From: an uncultured Eubacteriales bacterium
GTDB lineage: Bacteria; Bacillota; Clostridia; Christensenellales; Aristaeellaceae
Direction: 5' to 3'
Assembly: GCA_900318145.1 (NCBI GenBank)
Contig: ONJM01000014.1
Location: forward strand, 1 to 64,000
DNA length: 64,000 nt
The position numbers were made by a program, and so were the translations under genes. Shown here piece after piece: positions 57,648 through 64,000 of the stretch. The notes beneath the pieces were generated by a model. That model did no database searches, was not told the DNA's origin, and saw only the letters and a program-made list of their open reading frames with translations. How positions within the stretch are numbered: the first letter of the stretch is position 1; every line of letters begins with the position of its first letter.

Positions 57648-59636
57648 GTGAAGAAAACCGGAGCCGCGCTGCTGTTCCTGACAGCTTTGCTTTGGATGCT
57701 TTTCGCTGTTTCCGCCGCTTCGGCGGATGTGGTGATCAGCGAGGTAATGGCCAGCAACGGCTTCTACGAAAACGGGGAAGCCTACGACTGGATCGAGATT
57801 TACAACGACGGGAAACAGACGGAGGACCTGAGCGGCTGGTACCTCAGCGACAGCAAAAAGAACCCGCTGAAATGGAGTTTCCCCAAGGGAACAAAGCTGA
57901 AGGCCGGCAGGTACCTGACGGTTTTCTGCACCGGGGAGGACGGGATTGCCCCCGGAAAAGGGGATACCTTCTATACGGACTATTCCATTTCCGCTTCCGG
58001 GGAGACCCTGATTCTTTCTGACGCGAGCGGCAGTGAAGTCCAGCGGGTGAAGCTTCCGGAACAGTACGGGTGCGTCAGCTGGGGAAAACCGGCGGACGGC
58101 GGGGAATACGGATTCTTCGAAAACCCTACCAGGGGAAAGAAGAACGACGCGAAAGCATATCCGGCACGGACGGAAGCGCCGAAGCTGACAGCGGCCGGAG
58201 GCTTTTACCGGGACAGCGTGACGGTGACCGCAGCCGGTCCGGAGGGCGCGGTGCTCCGCTACACCACCGACGGGGAGACGCCGACGGCGAAAAGCAAGAC
58301 TTTTCCGCCGGAAGGGCTGACGCTTACGAAGACCGTGCCCCTGCGGGTGAAGGCCTTCCGGGACGGGGAGGTTTCCTCCGCGACGGAAAGCGCCACCTAT
58401 TTCATCAACGACGATCCGCAGACGGCCATCGTTTCCCTGATTTCGGACGACAAATACCTGTTCAGCACCAAAACCGGCATGCTGGTGAAGGGAACCGGGT
58501 CCATTCCCAACTACAGCAAGGGATACGAGTATCCGGTGCATATCGAGTATTTCAACCGGGAAGGAACGCAGGAGATCAGCCAGAACGGCACCATGACCTG
58601 CTCCGGCCACAGCGCCCGGATCAACGCCCAGAAGAGCATCGCGCTGTACGCGCGCAAGTCCTGGGGCGCCGAACGCTTTGAGTTCAATCCTTTCCCCACC
58701 CGCGATTACACAAGCTACAAAAGCCTGCTGCTGCGGGCGGCCAACAGCGATACCTACGCAACAAGGCTGCGGGATATCGTGGCCAGCTCCCTGGCGGAAG
58801 GGCAGGGGCTCCTGTACCAGGATCATGAGGTGATCCAGGTCTACATCAACGGAAAGTACTGGGGCCACTACAACCTGCGGGAAAAGATCAACAAGTATTT
58901 CGTGGCGGCGTACGAAGGCGTGACCGATTCAGACGAAATCGACAATATCGACATCCTGGCCCGGTCGGGAACCGACGAGTTCCTGCAGAACGGGGACAAC
59001 AAAGACTGGCTGGAGCTGTGCAGCTTCTGCAAAAAGAACAGCCTCAGCGATCCGGAAAACCTGCGGTATGTGGAGGAACGGCTGGACATCGACAATATGT
59101 TCACCCACGCCGCCTACGAAATCATTCTTGGAAATGTGGACTTCACGAACGTCCGGATCTACCGGGTGCCGGGCGGGAAATGGAAATACCTGCTGTTCGA
59201 CGTGGAAGCCTGCTGGCGGAGCCTGGACAAAACGCCCATCGAATACTATATCCGGCCGGTGAAGGGTCCGTACCAGGGATTCCACCACGAGCCGCTGAAC
59301 GCGCTGCTGGCGGTGCCGGAATACAAGGCGAGGTTCCTGAACCGGGTGAGCGAACTGCTTTCCACGGTATTCCGCTGGGATAACGTGAAAGCGCATTTCG
59401 ACAGGGTGACCGCGCAGCTGGAGCCCATTCTTCCGCGGCATATCCAGCGCTGGAAGAACATGAAGATCGAAAACTGGCGGAAGAACATCAAAGCCACGAA
59501 ATACTATGCCCGGGTGCGCCCCAAAGAGATCCCGAAGCTGCTGAAAAAAGCCATGAAGCTGACAGACGCGGAAGTGGAGGAGTATTTCGGGGAAACGCTG
59601 CGCCTGCTGGAAGAGACGAACAAGGCGGAGGATTAA
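57648..59636 (+). CDS. Secreted CotH-family protein with a lamin-tail domain
   Basis: CotH proteins are atypical extracellular protein kinases, first known from spore coats. The 662-residue protein has a signal peptide (LLFLTALLWMLFAVSAASA), a lamin-tail-like domain (VVISEVMASNGFYEN, DWIEIYNDGKQTEDLSGWYL), a chitobiase-C-terminal-like domain (VLRYTTDGETPT) and the CotH region (YPVHIEYFNREGTQ, SHRAINAQKS-like ARINAQKSIALYARK, YINGKYWGHYNLREKIN, LLFDVEACW). The GTG start at 57648 has AGGGAGG nine bases upstream. No spore-coat genes are near, so a cell-surface role is more likely than sporulation. Confidence 0.88.
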   Translation: MKKTGAALLFLTALLWMLFAVSAASADVVISEVMASNGFYENGEAYDWIEIYNDGKQTEDLSGWYLSDSKKNPLKWSFPKGTKLKAGRYLTVFCTGEDGIAPGKGDTFYTDYSISASGETLILSDASGSEVQRVKLPEQYGCVSWGKPADGGEYGFFENPTRGKKNDAKAYPARTEAPKLTAAGGFYRDSVTVTAAGPEGAVLRYTTDGETPTAKSKTFPPEGLTLTKTVPLRVKAFRDGEVSSATESATYFINDDPQTAIVSLISDDKYLFSTKTGMLVKGTGSIPNYSKGYEYPVHIEYFNREGTQEISQNGTMTCSGHSARINAQKSIALYARKSWGAERFEFNPFPTRDYTSYKSLLLRAANSDTYATRLRDIVASSLAEGQGLLYQDHEVIQVYINGKYWGHYNLREKINKYFVAAYEGVTDSDEIDNIDILARSGTDEFLQNGDNKDWLELCSFCKKNSLSDPENLRYVEERLDIDNMFTHAAYEIILGNVDFTNVRIYRVPGGKWKYLLFDVEACWRSLDKTPIEYYIRPVKGPYQGFHHEPLNALLAVPEYKARFLNRVSELLSTVFRWDNVKAHFDRVTAQLEPILPRHIQRWKNMKIENWRKNIKATKYYARVRPKEIPKLLKKAMKLTDAEVEEYFGETLRLLEETNKAED

Positions 59637-59639
59637 CGG

Positions 59640-60296
59640 ATGCTGAAGGTTCCCTGTCTGGTGCTGGATCATGACGACACGACGGTGAATTCCACGGCCA
59701 CGGTGCATTATCCGGCTTTCGTGGCGTATATGGAGATGAAGAAATACAACGACAGGATCCTGTCGCTGGAGGAGTATTTCAACTATAATTTTGAACCCGG
59801 CGTGATTCCGATGTTCACGGACGCCTGCGGGCTGACGGAGCAGGAGATGCAGGAAGAGGAAGTTTTCTGGAACAAGTTCGTGCAGGAACATATCCCGAAA
59901 GCCTATCCCGGCATCCGGGAAATCCTGGAGGAGCAGAAGCGCCGGGGCGGAAAAGTCTGCGTGATCAGCCACTCGTTCAGCGAAAATATCCGCCGGGATT
60001 ACCGGGAGAACAATCTGCCGGAACCGGATATGATCTTCGGCTGGGAAAGCCCGCCGGAACTACGGAAGCCTTCCCCCTGGCCGCTGGAGCAGATCATGCG
60101 GGCGTACGGATTCCGCCCGGAGGAGCTGCTGGTGGTGGACGACCTGAAACCGGGGTATGACATGGCCAAAGCCGCTGGGGTACCGTTCGCCGCGGCGGGA
60201 TGGGCCAACGATATCAAAAAGATTGAAGATTTCATGCGCAAAAACTGCGGATTGTACTTCAAGACGGTGCAGGAACTGCGGGAGTACCTGTTTTGA
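59640..60296 (+). CDS. HAD-superfamily hydrolase
   Basis: The 218-residue protein is a phosphatase-like HAD enzyme. The nucleophile motif is CLVLDHDDTTVNS (Asp-x-Asp-x-Thr in DHDDT), motif II Ser/Thr in CVISHSFSEN, motif III Lys in KPSPWPLEQIM and the acidic motif IV VVDDLKPGYDMAKAAG. It resembles phosphoglycolate-phosphatase-like members with an alpha-helical cap. It starts three bases after the CotH gene, so the two are cotranscribed. The substrate is unknown. Confidence 0.88.
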   Translation: MLKVPCLVLDHDDTTVNSTATVHYPAFVAYMEMKKYNDRILSLEEYFNYNFEPGVIPMFTDACGLTEQEMQEEEVFWNKFVQEHIPKAYPGIREILEEQKRRGGKVCVISHSFSENIRRDYRENNLPEPDMIFGWESPPELRKPSPWPLEQIMRAYGFRPEELLVVDDLKPGYDMAKAAGVPFAAAGWANDIKKIEDFMRKNCGLYFKTVQELREYLF

Positions 60297-60306
60297 TAAA
60301 CAGCAA

Positions 60307-60385
60307 AGATCCTTCGCGGTGCTCAGGATGACACAGGAACACAGAAATACGCAAGGCGATCATAATGACACAGGGTGCTCAGGAA
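60307..60385 (+). repeat. Dispersed intergenic repeat, one good and one scrambled copy
   Basis: AGATCCTTCGCGGTGCTCAG followed by GATGACACAGG (60307-60335) matches the element at 28623. A second, rearranged piece (60356-60385) has GCGATCATAATGACACAGG and then GTGCTCAGG. Both fill the gap between the HAD and esterase genes. Confidence 0.6.
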
Positions 60386-60410
60386 AACACAGAAGGAGGA
60401 CAGCGGGAGA

Positions 60411-61469
60411 ATGATTCAGCAGATCGGAAGATATACTGTACGGGTACGCGGGCGGACCGCGGAGGACGGCGGCATGCTGTGGCTGGCGTCCTCCCTCAGT
60501 GAAGCAGGCTTCAGGGTAACCGGAGCAAAGCGCCTGGAAGTGGTGCTGCGGGCGGACGATACGCCGCTGCGCCCGGACTGCGCGCACAGGATGCCGCGGT
60601 ACGATATCCTGGTGGACGGGGACATCGTGACCGGCGGAAGGCTGGAGGAACAGGAAACCACGGTGACAGTTTTCGATTCCCCGAAGCCGTGGGAAGCGGA
60701 GATCCGGATCCGGAAGCTCAGCGAATGCACCCAGAGCCTGCTGGCGATCCGGGAAATCCGGACCGACGGGCGGATCCTGCCCCTGGAAGAGCAGGGAATG
60801 AAGGTGGAATTCATCGGGGATTCCATCACCTGCGGCTACGGTGTGGAAGGTAAAAACGAGCTGGAGGAGTTCTCAACGGCAACGGAGAACGCCGCGAAAT
60901 CCTACGCGGGGCTTGCAGCGGAATGGATGGGACTGGATGCCATGCTGACCTCGTTCAGCGGATACGGCATCGTGTCCGGGTATACGGACGATCCGGAAAA
61001 GCGCAACACGGACGAGCTGGTGCAGCCTTGGTACGACCGGGCCGGAGAGAACGAATTCGTGCTTCCTTCCGGGAAAAGAATCCAGGATATCCTGTGGGAT
61101 TTCAGCCAGTGGCAGCCGGAAAAGATCCTGATCAACCTGGGCACCAACGACCTGAGCTGGGTGGCGGACAGGGAACCCCGGAAGGAGATGTACCGGAAGC
61201 AGTACAAGGATTTCCTGCAGCTGGTGCGGAGTCACAATCCGAACGCCATGATCCTCTGCGTGCTCGGCATTATGGGTACGGGACTGAATGAATATATGGT
61301 GCAGGCCGTGAACGAGTACCGCGCGGAAAGCGGGGACACGCGGATCCATTCCATGACGCTGCAGGAACAGGACTGGCAGCGGGACGGATACGGATCCAAT
61401 TTCCACCCAAACGAAAAAACGCAGAAACGGCTGGCGGAAAAAATCCAGGCGTTCCTGCAGAATACATGA
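60411..61469 (+). CDS. SGNH-type esterase resembling carbohydrate esterase family 2
   Basis: The 352-residue protein has an N-terminal jelly-roll-like part (about 1-120) and an SGNH hydrolase domain: the Ser in FIGDSITCGYG, Asn in NLGTNDLSWV, and Asp-x-x-His-like NFHPNEKTQKRLA near the end. This two-domain layout matches CE2 acetyl esterases that deacetylate plant polysaccharides. There is no signal peptide, so it acts inside on imported sugars or is exported by another route. AGGAGG stands ten bases before the ATG at 60411; upstream in-frame ATG 60375 lies in repeat DNA. Confidence 0.85.
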   Translation: MIQQIGRYTVRVRGRTAEDGGMLWLASSLSEAGFRVTGAKRLEVVLRADDTPLRPDCAHRMPRYDILVDGDIVTGGRLEEQETTVTVFDSPKPWEAEIRIRKLSECTQSLLAIREIRTDGRILPLEEQGMKVEFIGDSITCGYGVEGKNELEEFSTATENAAKSYAGLAAEWMGLDAMLTSFSGYGIVSGYTDDPEKRNTDELVQPWYDRAGENEFVLPSGKRIQDILWDFSQWQPEKILINLGTNDLSWVADREPRKEMYRKQYKDFLQLVRSHNPNAMILCVLGIMGTGLNEYMVQAVNEYRAESGDTRIHSMTLQEQDWQRDGYGSNFHPNEKTQKRLAEKIQAFLQNT

Positions 61470-61499
61470 TTATACCGGCCGGCGAAAGAGCGTCATCCG

Positions 61500-62393
61500 T
61501 TATCCGGCTTCATTGAGAAAACCGGCAATCAGCGCGGAGGCTTCAGCAGCGGGATCCGCGGACATATCCAGCCAGTGGATGCGGGGATCCCTCCGGAACC
61601 AGGTCATCTGGCGCTTGGCAAACTTTTTGATGGCGTTGCCAAGCTCCTCCACCATCTGTTCATAGCCGATTTTTCCGGTAAGATACCAGGTCAGGTATTT
61701 GTATTCCAGGCCCAGCTTTACGAGAAACTCCTCGGAGATTCCCTCGTCCAGCAGGGCTTTTACTTCATTCACCATGCCTTCGGAAAGCCGCTTTTCCAGG
61801 CGCTCGTCAATCCGCTGCTTCAGGATTTCCCGGGGCCAGGTGACGCCCAGCTTCAGCAGGGTATAGCGGGAAGCTTTTCCTGCCGGGCGGTAATCGTCCG
61901 CCTCCAGGCGCTCCAGCGCGCGCATGACCCGGTGCCGGTTGCGGGGATCAATCTCCGTGTCCGGCAGCTTTTCCTTCAGCATTTCATACAGGGCAGGCGT
62001 TTCAAAGGTTTCAAAATGCGCCCGGAGAGAATGGTCCGGCGCCCGGTCGCTGAGTTCATATCCGTCGGCCACGGCGTCCACGTACAGCCCCGTGCCGCCG
62101 ACAAGAAAAGGAACGGCACCCCTGGACAGGATTCCGTCGATGGCTTCGTACGCAAGCCGCTGAAAATCCGCCATGGAGAAAAACTCCCCGGGTTTGCGGA
62201 CATTCAGCAGATGATGGGGAACGCCCCGCATCTCTTCCGGCATGATCTTGCCGGAGCCCAGATCCAGCCGTTCGTAAACCTGGCGGGAATCCGCGGAGAC
62301 AATTTCGCCTCCGAAGCGCTCCGCAAGCGCCACGCCCAGGGAGCTTTTTCCCGAAGCGTTGGTTCCTTCAATGACGATCAATTTCGGCAGCAT
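61500..62393 (-). CDS. miaA: tRNA dimethylallyltransferase
   Basis: MiaA adds a dimethylallyl group to A37 of tRNAs reading U-starting codons. The 297-residue protein has a P-loop (IEGTNASGKSSLGVALAERF), SADSRQVYERLDLGSGK, PHHLLNVRKPGEFFSM, VGGTGLYVDAVADGYEL and RQMTWFRRDPRIHWLD near the end, all family landmarks. The P-loop reads GTNASGKS rather than the usual GPTAxGKT. ATG at 62391-62393 is chosen because GAGGGG lies six bases upstream; the longer frame has no site. It is transcribed alone, divergently from the next gene. Confidence 0.94.
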   Translation of the reverse strand: MLPKLIVIEGTNASGKSSLGVALAERFGGEIVSADSRQVYERLDLGSGKIMPEEMRGVPHHLLNVRKPGEFFSMADFQRLAYEAIDGILSRGAVPFLVGGTGLYVDAVADGYELSDRAPDHSLRAHFETFETPALYEMLKEKLPDTEIDPRNRHRVMRALERLEADDYRPAGKASRYTLLKLGVTWPREILKQRIDERLEKRLSEGMVNEVKALLDEGISEEFLVKLGLEYKYLTWYLTGKIGYEQMVEELGNAIKKFAKRQMTWFRRDPRIHWLDMSADPAAEASALIAGFLNEAG

Positions 62394-62459
62394 GCTTTTC
62401 CCCTCTCTTTTCCCGGCTATCATACCACACCGGCAGGCTGGACGGCAAACGAAAAAAAG

Positions 62460-62488
62460 TGGAAAACCTTTCATAAACATGGTATAGT
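62460..62488 (+). promoter_or_regulatory. Promoter of the Ig-like-domain protein gene
   Basis: TGGAAA at 62460-62465 and TATAGT at 62483-62488 are separated by 17 bases and precede the ATG at 62534 by 45 bases. The -35 match is moderate. Confidence 0.6.
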
Positions 62489-62533
62489 AAATGAAGGAAA
62501 TCCATCAAAACAAACAACAGGAGGCTCTGGAGA

Positions 62534-63976
62534 ATGAAAAGGCTTGTTGCACTGTTTTTGGCACTGCTGCTGATCGGCATGGCTGCAGCCGGACTGGCAG
62601 AAGACGGGAACCGGATTCTGACGGTTAATCTGGATACCGCCACGGATGAGGAACTTGCGGACGCTGTATCGCAGATTCGGGCGGAACAGCGTGCCCGGCT
62701 CAAGACGACGATTGAGACCGAACCGGCGGAAGTAACGGTCAATAAGGGTGTCAACGCAAAGGTGGTGCCTACGGTCAAAGACCTCCCGGAAGGCGTTACC
62801 GCGGGAACATTTACCTGGTCTTCCGCGGATGAGACGATTGCCACCTGCAAGGGCGGGGTTATCAAGGGAATCAACGGCGGTAAAACCATTGTTACCTGCG
62901 CGACGATTCTCTCGGACGGTACGGAAGTTTTCACGGAGATCCCCGTTACCTGCCTGGTACCGGTACAGAGTATTACACCGGAAACAAGGCAGATGGACGT
63001 TATGGCCGGCGATGTTTTCATGCCGGTGCTGATTATTAAGCCGGATGACGCCAGCAATAAAGATGTCGTTATCACCAGCGCGGATGAAAAGATTGTAAGC
63101 GTGAATGCTGAAGGTCAGCTGGTTGCCGGGCTTGCCGGAAAGACCTCAGTGACGATTACCGCGGCGGACGGAAGCGGAAAGTCCGTAAAGATGGGCGTCA
63201 ATGTAACCAAGAAAATCGGCAAATACGATGATGAGCTGCTGTTCCAGGGAATCGAATGGGGAAGTGATGTCACCGAAACGTATAAAAAGCTCGCGGATGC
63301 CGGACTGGTGGAACCGATCCGGGAAGACGGATATTTCTACAGCTATGTGAGCTGCTACGGATATATGAACTTCTGGCCCAAGGATGACCTGTATTTTGCC
63401 AGCTCCGGCCAGTGGCAGAATCTGCCGGTCGTTTTCCAGGATCAGCGGACCGGCGCGGGAACGATGAGCATTACGCCGCTGAAGAAAATCGGCGGGTATG
63501 AACCGCAGTCCGTATCACTCTGCTTCACCAGCAGGATCGGAGAAGACGGGCAGATTGTAAAAGACGATTATGAACTGTGCGGCGTCGTGATTTCCTATGA
63601 CAACAAGCATGAACGCGGAGCGGACATTTTTGTGGACCTTCTGGCAAAAATGGAAGCACAGTACGGTGAGTTCACACGCTATCTTGCGAAGGACCTGACA
63701 GGCAGGTATTACAAGGAAATATACGATATTATCAAGGGCTCAATGACCGGCGCAAAGATGTATACCGGCCGTGAGTTCAGGAAAGAGAACATCTACTTGA
63801 GCGATAACGCGTTCTGCCTGCTGCGTGGAAAGAACAATACAGGTATCATGCTGAGCGTAAATTCCAGCGAATATGTAACAATTTTCTACGGAAAGACCGA
63901 CACGCTGGAAAAACTGGAAGCGATTCAGAAACTTCTCGAAGCGGTTCCGGATGATAAGGAGGACGCGGGTCTCTGA
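62534..63976 (+). CDS. Secreted protein with bacterial Ig-like (BIG2) domains
   Basis: The 480-residue protein has a signal peptide (MKRLVALFLALLLIGMAAAG, then LAEDG) without a lipobox. A short helical part (TDEELADAVSQIRAEQRARL) is followed by two BIG2-like domains: about 65-140 (FTWSSADETIATCKGGVIKG) and 145-230 (VVITSADEKIVSVNAEGQLV, AGKTSVTITAADGSGK). The last 240 residues (from DDELLFQGIEWGSDVTETYK) are a domain I do not recognise; it looks like a globular domain that pairs with such surface proteins in Clostridia. GGAGG-like CAGGAGG stands before the ATG. Its stop lies 24 bases before the window end. Confidence 0.82.
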   Translation: MKRLVALFLALLLIGMAAAGLAEDGNRILTVNLDTATDEELADAVSQIRAEQRARLKTTIETEPAEVTVNKGVNAKVVPTVKDLPEGVTAGTFTWSSADETIATCKGGVIKGINGGKTIVTCATILSDGTEVFTEIPVTCLVPVQSITPETRQMDVMAGDVFMPVLIIKPDDASNKDVVITSADEKIVSVNAEGQLVAGLAGKTSVTITAADGSGKSVKMGVNVTKKIGKYDDELLFQGIEWGSDVTETYKKLADAGLVEPIREDGYFYSYVSCYGYMNFWPKDDLYFASSGQWQNLPVVFQDQRTGAGTMSITPLKKIGGYEPQSVSLCFTSRIGEDGQIVKDDYELCGVVISYDNKHERGADIFVDLLAKMEAQYGEFTRYLAKDLTGRYYKEIYDIIKGSMTGAKMYTGREFRKENIYLSDNAFCLLRGKNNTGIMLSVNSSEYVTIFYGKTDTLEKLEAIQKLLEAVPDDKEDAGL

Positions 63977-64000
63977 TTTTCCCCAAAAGCCAAAAAAGCC

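Overview
The window looks like a chromosomal segment of an anaerobic, G+C-rich member of the Clostridia. The evidence is a bifurcating-type [FeFe]-hydrogenase operon, an indolepyruvate:ferredoxin oxidoreductase, BMP-type nucleoside transport genes, strong AGGAGG ribosome binding sites and many lipoprotein or Sec signal peptides. The genus cannot be fixed from sequence alone; a gut or rumen Christensenellales-like lineage is a guess. Housekeeping regions are clearly G+C-rich, while about 1400-5150 is visibly richer in A+T.

Layout. 1-5220 is a mosaic of mobile-element remains: a serine recombinase that has lost its catalytic domain abuts the tail of a VWA-domain gene, then come two small Cys-rich proteins, an excisionase-like protein with a tyrosine integrase (minus strand), and a second, oppositely oriented tyrosine integrase that ends beside tRNA-Ser(GCU). 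5228-5414 holds two serine tRNAs. 5467-8389 is a pseudouridine cluster (psuK, psuG, RluA-type synthase). 8386-12561 holds an acyl/aryl-CoA ligase and iorAB. 12680-18456 is a purine salvage and nucleoside uptake block (xpt, BMP substrate-binding protein, ATPase, two permeases). 18627-24711 has DegV, a peptidoglycan-binding membrane protein and a carbohydrate-type ABC transporter. 24784-30015 has a coiled-coil lipoprotein, PepF, the two methionine tRNAs (elongator and initiator) and a split ThrE-type exporter.

30059-38948 is the most interesting part: a TIR-transmembrane-propeller protein, a secreted BspA-like leucine-rich-repeat protein, an HD-phosphohydrolase fused to a RyR-like domain, and a SLOG-domain protein with four membrane helices. 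TIR, SLOG, RyR and membrane-effector modules recur in nucleotide-signalling immune systems. This set resembles a Thoeris-like logic (TIR makes a nucleotide signal, a SLOG membrane protein responds), but with an apparent extracellular sensor arm and an HD enzyme that could destroy the signal. The parts are recognisable; the combination and its function are inference.

38997-45229 has a DUF362 ferredoxin and a two-component system with a MacB-like ABC exporter. 45395-56709 holds a dCMP deaminase, a DUF6062 protein and the large hydrogenase cluster (DRTGG and anti-sigma-type ATPase proteins, a second H-cluster-like protein, a PHP protein, then HydC/HydB/HydA homologues). 56818-63976 has an FRG-domain protein, a CotH/lamin-tail protein, a HAD phosphatase, a CE2-like SGNH esterase, miaA and an Ig-like-domain secreted protein. 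Two families of short intergenic repeats are scattered through the window. No CRISPR array, rRNA or intact transposase was seen.
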